Counted from the first letter of the stretch, positions 1-10,171 are shown. The stretch is DNA of 32,996 bases from Blattamonas nauphoetae (GCA_033064195.1 JARBJD010000564.1:1-32996), one strand, 5' to 3'. Made by a program: numbers and translations. Notes: a model not told the origin generated them from the sequence alone.

Positions 1-968
1 GCTAAAAAGAGACACAATAAACGATTACAGATGAAGTGTGAAGGTCATTCTGGATCGTGTGACAAAACAAGCACACCTTGGAAACTCAAAATTTTAGTTT
101 CTTCATTTCACCTCATTTCGCAAGTATTAGTTGTTTTTTCTTGATAAAATAGGTGAAATGGAAGAGATATCAGTGAAATGGGGCGTATGATCAATTTTGG
201 TATGATCAACGTGATCACACTATGGTCCCTGGTAATCCGTGTTCTTTTTCACCATTTTCGATGATAAACGGTCTCTTTTTCTCTTCTTTTCCTCTATTCA
301 TGAAACGAGGCGCAAATTCCTCGAATCGACTCGAGCCCATTGATTCAAAACACCACATTTGCACATTGTATTTTCACTTCATTTTACCTTTTTGTTCAAG
401 AAACCACTATTTTCACACAAAACACTGCAAAATAAACGTTTTTAGGAAGGTCGGATCAAAAGTGGTCAGATCACTCGGATCAAATACAACCCTGGTCATG
501 AGCTTAACATTCTGGGAAATAAAAAGTGCGGGGTCTGAATCCCATTGGACACTTCCTTTTATCCTCAATCCGACTTGTTTCCACCTTGCAAAATAGTCAA
601 GTCACTTCAATTGGATCCTAAATAACTCGAAAGATGTGAATCACTTGTGATGCTATTTTAAAGAAGTGGGGGTTTCTGATAGAATCGTCACAAAACTCCG
701 AAATAGGAGTTGAGGAGTCATTGCCCCGAAAGTTCGTATTTCTTCACCACACCGAATTTTCCGCACATTCACACCCTTTAGTAGTATCAGAAGGCGATTT
801 GGGAACCCCGCTCCTTAGACACCACTACTATAGCTTTTCTCCATGCCGATTGACAATTCAGAAAATACTTGGAGTAAAAGTCATTTTCATTTCAGAAAGT
901 TGTCAATCTTAGAGAAATATTCTCTTCCAGAGTTCAGTTACTTCAAACTTTCAAGTTGAAGCAAAATT
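1..968. other. Left flank without a recognisable gene
   Basis: I see no supportable gene here. The open frames are short, rich in Ser, Phe and His, have no domain pattern, and do not continue into neighbouring frames. There is no obvious tandem repeat. It is most likely host intergenic DNA or old repeat DNA. Confidence 0.5.
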
Positions 969-1169
969 TTGAAAACTTTCAAAAAGCAAAACCTTGATTT
1001 TGGCGGAAGCTGGTGTATTTTTCAAGGTTCCGAAGGTTGCGACCCTTCTCATCGGTCCCTTTTAGACCGGCATCGGAACTCATTTTATCGGTTTGAGTTC
1101 CGAAACGTACGTTGGTCTTGCCAAGGGCTCAGACCATGCCAAAGGGCAGTGATATGTGAAATTAAATGC

Positions 1170-1252
1170 TTCCGCCAGGAATTGAACCGAGGACCTTCAG
1201 CTTAGTAGTAGTAGTGCGTGCACTCACCATTACCACTAGACTATCCGGTCCT
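1170..1252 (-). other. tRNA-like module (possible SINE head or tRNA pseudogene)
   Basis: Read on the minus strand, the stretch has a perfect A-box pattern (TAGTCTAGTGG) followed about 40 bases later by a B-box-like GGTTCAATTCC. Both are internal RNA polymerase III promoter elements. The A-box has the form seen in tRNA-Glu. The two ends do not pair into a convincing acceptor stem, and a run of ACT repeats lies where an anticodon arm should be, so a working tRNA is unlikely. Confidence 0.35.
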
Positions 1253-1296
1253 GAAATTATCCCGGAAAATCAGAAACTTTATACCCGAAAAAGACA

Positions 1297-1490
1297 CTAT
1301 AGCAGATTCAAAATTTGAAAACTTTGTCAATAAATTCAATATATAGCAAAATGCTCCCGTGAAAAGTCATGCTTTTAACGAGGGTAACAAGTGGCCAAGA
1401 ATTAAGATTTAGCAGATCGCTCACGTGAAAAAGTCATGCTTTTTAACGAGGGTAGATAGGTAGACAATAAAAGGAATATATAGCAGATCT
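1297..1490. repeat. Degenerate tandem repeat of about 67-70 bp
   Basis: Two adjacent units (from about 1342 and 1408) each start with TATAGCA or TTAGCAG and contain GTGAAAAGTCATGCTTTTAACGAGGGTA or a close variant of it. Partial unit starts (TATAGCAG) lie at about 1298 and 1478. No coding potential. Confidence 0.6.
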
Positions 1491-1535
1491 GAACATTCGA
1501 GATATAAAGCACAGGTCGAAACTAACATTTTCAGG

Positions 1536-1608
1536 AGCTAGTAGCTCAGTGGGTATGTTCCATGTCCACCCGTTTCTAGGGGTGGTCTGATTCAGGCGAG
1601 GGCAATCT
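1536..1608 (+). other. tRNA-like module with a Glu-like (TTC) anticodon loop
   Basis: A perfect A-box pattern (TAGCTCAGTGG, about 1542-1552) is followed by a stable anticodon-arm-like hairpin, CACCC-GTTTCTA-GGGGTG. In this 7-base loop the T33 position is followed by TTC. The T-arm (around GGTCTGATTCAGG) is degenerate and the acceptor ends do not pair well, so it is more likely a tRNA-derived repeat or pseudogene than a functional tRNA-Glu. Confidence 0.3.
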
Positions 1609-1614
1609 TAATTT

Positions 1615-1795
1615 CAAAAAAAATGAAAAAGTTTCAAAATGCCAAACAATTTCAAAATTTAAAAAATCAAAAAATTCAAAAAATTCAAAAAAAAATACTT
1701 AGGAAAATTTCAAAAATTTCAAAAATTCAAAATTCAAAAATTCAAAAATTCAAAAAATCCAAAAATCTCAAAAAATTCAAAATTTCCAAAAAGTT
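1615..1795. repeat. A-rich simple sequence (TTCAAAAA family)
   Basis: The stretch consists almost wholly of short variants of AAAATTCAAAAA. The 64-codon frame through it (Lys, Ile, Gln, Phe) is a composition artefact. It follows directly on the tRNA-like module at 1536-1608, which would fit the A-rich tail of a short retroposon. Confidence 0.75.
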
Positions 1796-2745
1796 GAAGT
1801 ATGAAACCTCGACGTAATTTCCCCTTGGATACTCAGGCAAAATGGTGCCCTCGTGGCTAATGCGTAGAACGAATTGAAGGTTGGATTGGAGCGGGACGAG
1901 CTGGGAGGCTGTCCCCGGGGTTCACTGTGGGCATCACTTGAATGTGACCGTAAATCATGCCCCCAATACCTTAGCCCTTCAAGGAATTCGCCAGCAGTAG
2001 TCATTGAGTAGGATCATGATAGAGTGATCCCCAAAGGAGTATCGGGTTGTCCTACGGTACAATCATACAAAAACTTGATAAAGGAAATGATGAACGATGA
2101 AGGCTTGAATGATTGAATTTCAAGTTGAAAAATGATACCTCGACGTAATTTCCCTTGATGCTCAGGCAAAATGGTGCCCTCGTGGCTAATGCGTAGAACG
2201 AATTGAAGGTTGGATTGGAGCGGGACGAGCTGGGAGGCTGTCCCCGGGGGTTCACTGTGGGCATCACTTGAATGTGACCGTAAATCATGCCCCCCCCAAT
2301 ACCTTAGCCCTTCAAGGAATTCGCCAGCAGTAGTCATTGAGTAGGATCATGATAGAGTGATCCCCAAAGGAGTATCGGGTTGTCCTACGGTACAATCATA
2401 CAAAAACTTGATAAAGGAAATGATGAACGATGAAGGCTTGAATGATTGAATTTCAAGTTGAAAAATGATACCTCGACGTAATTTCCCTTGATGCTCAGGC
2501 AAAATGGTGCCCTCGGGACTAATGCGTAGAACGAATTGAAGGTTGGATTGGAGCGGGACGAGCTGGGAGGCTGTCCCCGGGGGTTCACTGTGGGCATCAC
2601 TTCAATGTGACCGTAAATCATGCCCACCCAAGACTTAACCCTTCAAGGAATTCGCCAGCAGTAGTCATTGAGAAGGATCACGATAGAATGATCCCCAAAG
2701 GAGTATCGGGTTGTCCTACGGTACAATCATACAAACTTGAAAAAT
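1795..2745. repeat. Three-copy tandem repeat, unit about 332 bp
   Basis: The marker CCTCGACGTAATTTCCC occurs at about 1807, 2138 and 2471, giving periods of 331 and 333 bp. Each unit also carries GCGGGACGAGCTGGGAGGCTG, then a stretch ending GGGTTGTCCTACGGTACAAT. The copies are nearly identical over the GC-richer part. The first lacks part of its left end, and the third runs into simple sequence. The overlapping minus-strand frames repeat with the unit and show no domain, so I treat them as non-coding. Confidence 0.9.
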
Positions 2746-2840
2746 TGAATGATGAATGATTGAAAGATTGAAAAATGAATGATTGAAAAATTGAATGAAT
2801 GAAAAAATGAAACAAAGAAGAAAGAAACAAAAAGAAAGAA
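2740..2840. repeat. Simple repeat (GAATGATTGAAA family)
   Basis: Short reiterations of GAATGATTGAAAAATT change into GAAAGAAACAAA. The tract joins the 332-bp tandem array to the left edge of the Polinton-like element, so the true left end of that element may be hidden in or next to it. Confidence 0.7.
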
Positions 2841-2942
2841 GCAAAATGAAAGCTGGCACAACAAGGAACAAAAATAAAAACTCTCAACACCCTCACTCTC
2901 ACATTTCATTTTTTCTTTTTTTGATTTTTTAATTTGAATTAA

Positions 2943-3416
2943 ATGACAACAGTGAATACTACATATGTCTCGCAAAAGACTTCGAACCCTCCAAAGGGGA
3001 GTGAAAAACGTCGAACAGATGCCAAGCAAGCTTTGATTCAGTCAATGAAAGAAGAGAACTGTGAACTTGTCTCTGAGTATGTCAGGCATAATATCCCAGT
3101 CATCTATGTTCATGAAGGTGTTGAGTGGAGGATAAAACCAAAGTTGTGGAATCAAGGAAACAGACCACACATGTCACAACGTCGACACTACACTCAATCA
3201 TTTGTTGAGAATGAACTGAGGAAGTACAACTGTGAGCTCGTTGGTGAGTACAAGCAGGTTCTAGTACCATTCACATATCGAGAAATTGGTGGAACTGAAG
3301 TCTTCAAAGTGCGACTAGATTCCTGGCTAAAGGCAAAGAAGAAGCCACATTTGAGGAAGCCAAAAGAATCACTCAACTTTTTTTTATTTTTAATTTTTTT
3401 AATTCGTAGTAAATGA
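2943..3416 (+). CDS. Terminal repeat-domain protein (arm 1), function unknown
   Basis: An open frame of 157 residues holding two copies of a ~50-residue module. Each has NCELV(S/G)EY, then a Pro/Val-Tyr strand, a Gly-Val-Glu-like turn, and a basic 'W..(K/G)..(R/K)PH' end. The first spans about residues 35-80, the second about 90-140. The pattern recalls short repeats in large DNA-virus proteins of the form 'cELls.Y.n...plyic..G', but without the cysteines I cannot assign a family. The last ~14 residues are encoded by the T-rich tract in front of the polymerase, and the stop overlaps the polymerase ATG as ATGA. Relatives lie at 27,875-28,487 and as a fragment at 12,010-12,165, so this is a gene family of the element. 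Function unknown; DNA binding at the element ends is a guess from its place and basic charge. Confidence 0.6.
   Translation: MTTVNTTYVSQKTSNPPKGSEKRRTDAKQALIQSMKEENCELVSEYVRHNIPVIYVHEGVEWRIKPKLWNQGNRPHMSQRRHYTQSFVENELRKYNCELVGEYKQVLVPFTYREIGGTEVFKVRLDSWLKAKKKPHLRKPKESLNFFLFLIFLIRSK
3378..3412 (+). promoter_or_regulatory. T-rich promoter-like motif before the arm-1 polymerase
   Basis: A T-tract with TTTTATTTTTAATTTTTTT is followed by AATTCGTAGTAA directly before the ATG at 3413. The gene fragment at 12,010 (TTTTTTTATTTTGTACTAA) and the gene starting at 28,487 on the other strand have the same layout. Confidence 0.5.
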
Positions 3417-6400
3417 CACAACTCTGGAAAGTGAAGGAACAAATCAGAGAAGTTAGAGAACTATTTCCAAACACTCAATTCGCATCTACTGATGGTCGAA
3501 CATACAAACCTCACAGCCCAAACAAGCAACATCACTATTCGTTTCTCCTGGCAATGCTTCAACACCCAGACGTTGGATATCGAAATCCTAATCCAACAGC
3601 ATATCTTAATATCAATTAAATTCCAAAATTCCTGAACGAAGTGAGACATCAACGACAAATTGAACAACAACTGTTAATTCAGAAACAGAATGAACAGAAC
3701 AACAACACAATGATGAATGAAGAGGATAAAAAACGTAATCATCATTGACATGAAAGCAAATCCAAGAGTGAACGAAACTGAATTGAAGAAGCAAGTGTTC
3801 AAGATCACACGGAAGCTAAAATCAATTGAGGAGAAGCTGATGGATCACTGGATGAAGAATCTGTTGATCATTCAGAAGAAGAATGAACAAATGGAATCAT
3901 GGAAAGTGAAGCAATTTGATGGATTCAATGAATGCATCTTGCTCGCTGAACCAAGAGACAAACTTGCCTTCAACGAATGTCTGACGAACGCACGAAAGAA
4001 GTTCAAGAAGAATGAGGTCGAGAAGGTTGAAGACAATGGAAAACCATATCAGTTGTACTTCCACAATCACTTGAAGAACGTTGAGGAAATCACAACCTTC
4101 ATCAATGCAGTGTATGAAAAAGAGAAGGATCGACCATTCAAGATTAGTATTGATTTTGGAAAGATTGTTGAGAGAAAAGATACAGATGAGACACGGTACA
4201 ATGACTTCAGACCAGAATTGGAGAACACATCAAAGAGTTTTCCTACAGTGATTCGAAGTGAAGTAGACATCACTGAGTATTCCAAGTATGCAATCAACCT
4301 TATCAAAGAATCACAAGAGAGAACACTGATGGATACGAAGACAATGTTCATTGCCTTCCATTCCATTCTGGTTGCAGTGTACAGATTCACAGTTGCAGGA
4401 AAAGCGAATGCAATTCTCACTGAACATATCAAAACGAGAAACATTCGGTACATAGATTCTGAGTACAACATCTGCTTCTTTCAAGCGCTCTCATTCCTTA
4501 CACTTCCTGAGGTTCAAGGAAAGAAGATATCAAATAAAATGAGAAACACCGAAGCATACAAACTGTTCACCAAATGGATGAATCTCACCAATCTCACGTC
4601 ATATCAACTCACTGAACACTTGCGAAAATACCCTGGATTTGATATTGCATCTGACATGGAGAAAGCAATGCAATTATTCAATATTACAGTTCACATTTAT
4701 GAATACGACGAAGACAAGAAGAAATATTTCCTGAGTCAATCGTACATCAACGAGAATGATGACGCAAGAGTTCTTCCAATCCTGATGATTCCTCTCACTG
4801 CAACTCTTGTTCATGTGATGTTCATTGCTGATCCCGAGAAAATCACTGGATATAAACTCTGTCCTTATTGTCAGTCAAGAGGATTCCAAGTCAAGGATTC
4901 TCACTTCCAAGACATACTACGAGAAACATCTTGCTGAATGTAAGGAACTTGATGGAAAACATGTGAAGAAGATCACTCTTGACAAAACACCAAGACCATA
5001 TGTTCCACACATCCTCAACAACAAGACTCATGAATTTCTGATGGCACACAAAAAGACAAAATGAATTCAAACCAACACAGTACTACATCACTTATGACTT
5101 TGAAACAATGGAAGATCTCATTCTTGACAACTTGTTCTCTGATGACAATACTCAATTGATTTCACACTTGAAACCTCTCTCTGTTGCATCAGCAATCAAA
5201 ACAAAATCAGCAGTGAAGTCAATCTACTTTGATCTTCGAGATGGAAAGGACTTTGTGAAGCAATGGATCAGAGAACTCTTCAAGTTTGCAGAAACAGTAA
5301 GAGAGAACAATCAATATGAAGACCCAGAGATTCCCTTCACAGAATGAAGTCAGTGTGATTGGATTTAACAGTTCCAGATTCGACATCAATCTCATATTCC
5401 GTGATCTCGTTGACAAGGATTGGAAAGTGGTGAGCTTCCTTGGATCAACAACAAAGTACAAACAAGTGCTGATCCGACATGAGAAAACACAACAGGTACT
5501 TCGATTCATTGACATGATGTCATACACAGGACCAATGACTTTGGATAATGCAGTGAAGGCTTTTGGAGGAAACACTACACTTCAGAAATCTTTCTTTGCT
5601 TACGAATCATTTGATTCATCAGACTACGATTCGGTGCTGAGCAAACAAGAACCATTCTCTAAATATGAATTCTATTCGAGTCTGAACAACAGTGAAATGT
5701 CCGACACCGAGTACCAATTGTACCTTGACGATTGGAACAAGCAAGGATTCAAGAACCGTTGGGAATATCTGAAATTCTACAACATCAGAGACGTCGAATG
5801 TATGATTGCACCACTGGACAATCTCATTGATCTGAACTTCCAATACAAAGTGGACATGCTGCATAATCTCTCATTGTCCGCCAATGCTTCAGCAATCAAG
5901 TATGCTTGTGCCTACAAGGACTTTGATATCGATGAAGACTATAATGAATGTGACGAATCTGGACCAATCAAGATCACCAAACAATACTGGAAATACAAAG
6001 TGGAAGGATACAGGTATCAAGACCAGAAAGTTCATCGCAATACTGACAAAAATGTCACTGAAGCAGACTACGACTGGTTTGTTCAACAATGCAAGAGAGT
6101 TTGCAATATCTGCAAAGGTCACTTCACACAAGCAGTCAAACCAACGTTGGACAGAATCGACAATGCAAAAGGACATTCTAAAGAGAACGTGAAGATCTGT
6201 TGTGATTACTGCAACACCTACAAGTCAGACCATGATGAACATCTCACTCGATTGAGGATTCAACTGAAGAAGTACTGCATCTGGAAATCTCTACCAATGA
6301 CTCTGACACATGAGCAAACATATCACAAGTTGAGAGCCGCAGTGACTGGTGGACTATCGAATGTTCAACATCGACAGAATATCAAAGACGTGACACCAAT

Positions 6401-7823
6401 CAACCACTTCAAGTATGAAGATGGAAAGGTCATTTCTAAAGATACTGAACACATCATGACTCACGTTTGTGGTGTTGATTTCAACTCTCTCTACCCAAGT
6501 GCTTTCTCATCAATCAAGAACAAGAACAATCCATACACGAAACACAGAATGTATATGCCAGGAAGATGTTTGTACACTGCAACAGGAGATAAAGAATGCC
6601 GTAAGATTATCGAAGACAAGAATCAGAAGACATTGTTCGTTGCAGAGTTGAAAGGACACATCGATGAAAAGTACATAAATGAGTTCATTAACTTCCCACC
6701 AATCTTCAGAAACATTGTGGTCAATACGACAGAAGAAAACATTGGAGAGAAGACCTATTCGTTGATGAAGAAACATGGATTGAAGACTGATGACAAACAA
6801 AGAAAGCTACCTCAACTCTTGAGCACACACGATCAGTATATGTTCTTTTTGACATACTATCTGTGGTTCCTCATTGACTATTGCCACTTCATCGTAGACG
6901 ATATTAAGACTGTGATGGTATTCTCGAGACATGCTGGATTTGAACCATTTGTGACTTCATTTATGAATGACAGAATAGAAGCAATGAAGGAAGGAAACAG
7001 AGGAATGGAACAATTCTGCAAGACAAACCTCAATGGAAGTTACGGATATGATGGAATGAACACTGAGAAGTACAACTCAATCACAATCTGCAATGAGAAG
7101 AGAACATACTTGAAACAAATGATGAAAGGATTTGTGGCGACAAGAGAGATCAATGAGGACAACTACATCGTGATTGAAGATAGAGAGAAAGCATCATGCA
7201 AAACATGTCTGCAAGAAGCAGTATTCACACTCGACAATGCCAAGTTCTGGTATCTGAATTTCATCTACAACTTCATGTATAAATGCCTAGACATGAATAA
7301 GATCCATTTCTGTGAGGGAGACACTGACTCTGCATACTGGGCAATCTCAGGTGATCCAAATGCTGGAATCCATCAACAATTTGAACACGTGATTGCTGAC
7401 AAGGAATTCTATGATGCTCACAAATATGAATGGTTTCCAAATCCTGAAAAGGGAGTTGATGATGAGAAGAAGCTATTGGGATTAGCAATTGAGAAGGAAG
7501 GTGAACAGATGATCTGTCTTGCACCCAAGTGTTACTCGCTCGATGAGAAATGCAAAATCAAAGGAGTGTCTCTGAAGAAAACAAATATCACAAGTGACGA
7601 CTATGTCAAGTGCCTCAATGGAGAGAAAACTGTGACTACAACACTGACCTTTCAGACGAGAAGAGTTGTGAGCGAAGATGACACCAATGGATTTGAGATT
7701 GCGAAAATACAACAACAGAAACTCAGTCTCAGTGGAATACATCTGAAAGCAATCGTTCTTGAAAATGAATCATGTCCTCCATTCATTCATGGACTGAAAG
7801 CAACTGATTATCTTATCCAATAA
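3413..7823 (+). pseudogene. Protein-primed-type family B DNA polymerase (arm 1), broken
   Basis: This is the replicative polymerase of the Polinton-like element. Exonuclease motifs are visible as YDFET (about 5,095), GFNSSRFDI (about 5,362) and YNIRDVE (about 5,779). Polymerase motifs follow as DFNSLYPSAF (motif A, about 6,475), NLNGSYGYDG (motif B, about 7,025) and EGDTDSAYW (motif C, about 7,312). The N-terminal part has a helical, Lys-rich region, a domain with NICFFQAL and a later VHVMFI that loosely recalls OTU-type cysteine proteases, and a CPYC...H...C zinc-finger-like element before the exonuclease. An HNH-like motif sits between exonuclease and polymerase (about 6,091-6,243). The gene overlaps the upstream gene by four bases and ends 24 bases before the integrase ATG. 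It carries about four breaks, all in the N-terminal half; the catalytic part looks open. The mirror copy is at 23,419-27,777. Confidence 0.9.
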
Positions 7824-7830
7824 ATCCAAA

Positions 7831-7847
7831 CTTTATTTTTGTTAAAA
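7831..7847 (+). promoter_or_regulatory. T-rich promoter-like motif before the arm-1 integrase
   Basis: CTTTATTTTTGTTAAAA lies directly before the ATG at 7848. Arm 2 has the near-equal CTTTATTTTTGAATAA at its integrase start, although the proteins differ there, so the motif is better conserved than the N-terminal coding sequence. Confidence 0.55.
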
Positions 7848-9785
7848 ATGAGTAGACCGTATTTGAATTCAACACAAATTGATCGAATAGTGAAGAACCT
7901 CCTGGACAGTTCGCTCCATTCTCAGACAAAAATATACAATACCACACTTCCGTTTTCCCAGCTTTTACCAACCTATCATGTCAATGATTCCAATGGAGCA
8001 TACGACGCAAATGATGAGACATACTACAATGATTGGTTGAATGGAGAATTACCTCCTGATTTAAACATTGCTGATGGAAAAATTGTTGTTCAAAGATTTG
8101 TGAAACAATTCACCGGATGGATCCTTAGTAACAACACTGCAAGACAAGCGTACAGAGCATATCAACAGTATTATCAGGAAGCACAGAATATTCATTTTAA
8201 TCAACCACCAGCCATCGTAATTCCAACACTATCTCCGAGTCAAAAATCACAACCATTACCTATTGAAACACCTGAATCTCCAATCATTCCTGGACAGAAG
8301 AGAAACCCGACATCAATTGGTTCAGAATATGAATTCCCAATGAAAGAGATGAGGTTTGAAGATGATGATCCACTGATCCCCAAGTCACCAGATCCACAAA
8401 CAATTGTGAAGATTTACAAAGGTTTTGTGCCATATGTGAGAGAGATCAACAAGGTCGAACCAACGACAAGGCAAGTGCTGGGAATGTTGGAACGAGTGAA
8501 AGGCTATTTTGACCATCAACAGAAGGACAATTCAGAGGAGGAACAAATCAAAGCAGAGAATTCAATGATGGACAATCAACAGAAAATGGAACAATTCATT
8601 GACAAACAGATCGTTGAATCAAAGAAACTGAATAGAAATATGTTTATTCTTTCACACGTATGCAGAACTCTCGGAAATGACGAAACTGAGTTCATTTTAG
8701 CACATCCTAAACAAATCCCATTTGGTGGAAGATCATTTCAGGAATGGTACGATGAATATGTTCACCGATGGGATTCTACCCATCCTCGGACAATAAGGAG
8801 GGAACAAGGAGGTAACACATTGATGATTGATGAACCAACGATTCCAAAAGCCGTGACAAAAATACAATATCCGTTTCGATCAAAGATGCAATTTATGTCC
8901 AAAGACGTCACTGGAGATCCACATCAGACAGCAGACAAAAAGGTTCCTCAGAAATGTGACAGACCTTACTTTTCTTCCAAGTTTGGATCTTGGGAAATTG
9001 ATCTTGTCTTTATCCAATCACCAACGTCGAAAACAGTTCTTCAGATTTACCTATTTGCCATCAACATCAACACCAAATACCTGGTTGTGATTCCTGTACT
9101 GGATAAATCCTGGAGTAAAGTCAAGACTGCAATCAACGATCTGATTAACCATCGTGGAGTTTATGTGAACAATATTCGTGGTGATGGAGAAGCTGCATGG
9201 ACAAGTGGAGAAGCAACAACGTTCTTTAAGAAACACAAAGTCAGTACATATTTCATAAGCTCACCATTCACAAATCACAACAGAATTGTGGATCGAGTGA
9301 TCAGAACAATCAGAGACGGATTCCAAGATAATGCAACACAAATGGCAAATCATTCATTGATGAATCAGATGGTGGAATACTACAACATGACACCACATCG
9401 AGCGTACTGGAACAAGTTCACTCCACAGCAATCACAAAATAATAGAGAGATAGAGGCACTGTATATCTCCAGTTGTGAAGAGCACTTAAAGAACATTCAA
9501 CGACAGCAGACTACACAGCTGCTTTGGAGATTCAAACCAGGAAACATTCTGTTGATTCACCTTGACTTGAACAAGACTGTTGCTAAGTTTCAGAAGAAAC
9601 GAAGACAGTTTCAATTTGTTGGACAATTCATTGAGTACAAACACGGAAATGTGGTGGCAAAACTTCTGAATGGACTCACATGTCTACCAAAAATAGTGTA
9701 CGTTCCAATCCAACACACCAAGTTCCATGCAGACTCAATTGACAAGTTAACTCCTGAGTTCATTAGTGAGTTCAATTTAGTTTAA
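7848..9785 (+). CDS. Polinton-type integrase (rve family), arm 1
   Basis: An open frame of 645 residues; I chose the ATG at 7848 because it directly follows the T-rich motif. Integrases of this class join element DNA to the host genome in the nucleus. The retroviral-integrase fold is marked by GSWEIDLVFIQSP (first acidic residue, about residue 385), NIRGDGEAAW (second, about residue 445) and SPFTNHNRIVDRVIRTIRD, whose acidic residue lies at the D-35 spacing from the second. The C-terminal QFQFVGQFIEYKHGNVVA followed by VYVPIQHTK looks like a small beta-barrel (SH3/chromo-like) DNA-binding domain. The N-terminal ~200 residues are Gln/Tyr-rich, then comes a Pro-rich linker and a helical segment near residue 215. 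The gene looks whole, and its neighbours are the polymerase upstream and the coiled-coil gene downstream. Confidence 0.9.
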   Translation: MSRPYLNSTQIDRIVKNLLDSSLHSQTKIYNTTLPFSQLLPTYHVNDSNGAYDANDETYYNDWLNGELPPDLNIADGKIVVQRFVKQFTGWILSNNTARQAYRAYQQYYQEAQNIHFNQPPAIVIPTLSPSQKSQPLPIETPESPIIPGQKRNPTSIGSEYEFPMKEMRFEDDDPLIPKSPDPQTIVKIYKGFVPYVREINKVEPTTRQVLGMLERVKGYFDHQQKDNSEEEQIKAENSMMDNQQKMEQFIDKQIVESKKLNRNMFILSHVCRTLGNDETEFILAHPKQIPFGGRSFQEWYDEYVHRWDSTHPRTIRREQGGNTLMIDEPTIPKAVTKIQYPFRSKMQFMSKDVTGDPHQTADKKVPQKCDRPYFSSKFGSWEIDLVFIQSPTSKTVLQIYLFAININTKYLVVIPVLDKSWSKVKTAINDLINHRGVYVNNIRGDGEAAWTSGEATTFFKKHKVSTYFISSPFTNHNRIVDRVIRTIRDGFQDNATQMANHSLMNQMVEYYNMTPHRAYWNKFTPQQSQNNREIEALYISSCEEHLKNIQRQQTTQLLWRFKPGNILLIHLDLNKTVAKFQKKRRQFQFVGQFIEYKHGNVVAKLLNGLTCLPKIVYVPIQHTKFHADSIDKLTPEFISEFNLV

Positions 9786-9800
9786 ATCAAAACTGTTTCG

Positions 9801-9820
9801 AATATTTTTATTCCATTGAA
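9801..9820 (+). promoter_or_regulatory. AT-rich motif before the arm-1 coiled-coil gene
   Basis: AATATTTTTATTCCATTGAA ends directly before the ATG at 9821. It is a looser version of the TTTTTATTTTT motif; arm 2 has TTTTTATTTCAGTAAA at the same place. Confidence 0.4.
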
Positions 9821-10171
9821 ATGTCAGCACTGAAAATTTTAGAACCGTTTGATCCTGAACAGAAATGTTTCGAAAACATCTATGACTTTCAGAGACATTT
9901 GGAAAAGAACAGAGAAGAACTAAATAAATACACAACTCAGAAACTGAATAGGTTAATCAGAATAGATGGATACAGAATCACAAAAATAAGAGGTGAGATA
10001 GCTCTGAGGAAATCCAGTTCTGAGAATAACGGTGAATCCTCTATTGATCAAAGACTTTCAGACATTGAAGAATCAATTCGAACGTTGACAGATACTCTCA
10101 GCATGAGGCTTCGAAGTCTTGACGAGACTATTGTTAACCTTCTCCAAGAGTTAACGGACAGTACGGTTTAA
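9821..10171 (+). CDS. Small helical/coiled-coil protein (arm 1)
   Basis: 116 residues, almost wholly predicted helical by eye. It has a conserved opening (LKILEPFDPEQK), a charged middle (HLEKNREELN) and a C-terminal heptad-like region (IDQRLSDIEESIRTLTD, then LRSLDETIVNLLQEL). The mirror gene at 21,008-21,358 has the same length and layout, with a few changes in the middle. Keeping this length and the heptads in both arms argues that it is a real gene. It ends tail to tail with the ATPase, overlapping it by 21 bp, as also happens in arm 2. I do not recognise a family; an oligomeric partner of the integrase or ATPase would fit the place. Confidence 0.75.
   Translation: MSALKILEPFDPEQKCFENIYDFQRHLEKNREELNKYTTQKLNRLIRIDGYRITKIRGEIALRKSSSENNGESSIDQRLSDIEESIRTLTDTLSMRLRSLDETIVNLLQELTDSTV

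Noticed and set aside
222-596. 124-codon open frame in the left flank
   Set aside because: Composition is Phe/Ser/His-rich, there is no domain, no homologous stretch elsewhere in the window and no motif before the ATG. It is probably chance.
1536-1608. Functional tRNA-Glu gene
   Set aside because: The anticodon arm is good, but the T-arm and acceptor stem do not pair properly.
1623-1817. 64-codon Lys/Ile/Gln-rich frame
   Set aside because: It is a translation of AAAATTCAAAAA simple sequence.
1777-2627. Series of similar minus-strand frames that look like a repeated protein
   Set aside because: They repeat only because the 332-bp DNA unit repeats; the frames change between units and no unit has a start motif or domain.
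1795-2745. CRISPR-like array
   Set aside because: Three long units of about 332 bp without short spacers are a tandem satellite-like repeat, and the context is eukaryotic.
4067-4471. 134-codon minus-strand frame opposite the arm-1 polymerase
   Set aside because: It is a shadow of the polymerase coding strand; the mirror region in arm 2 gives the same type of shadow.
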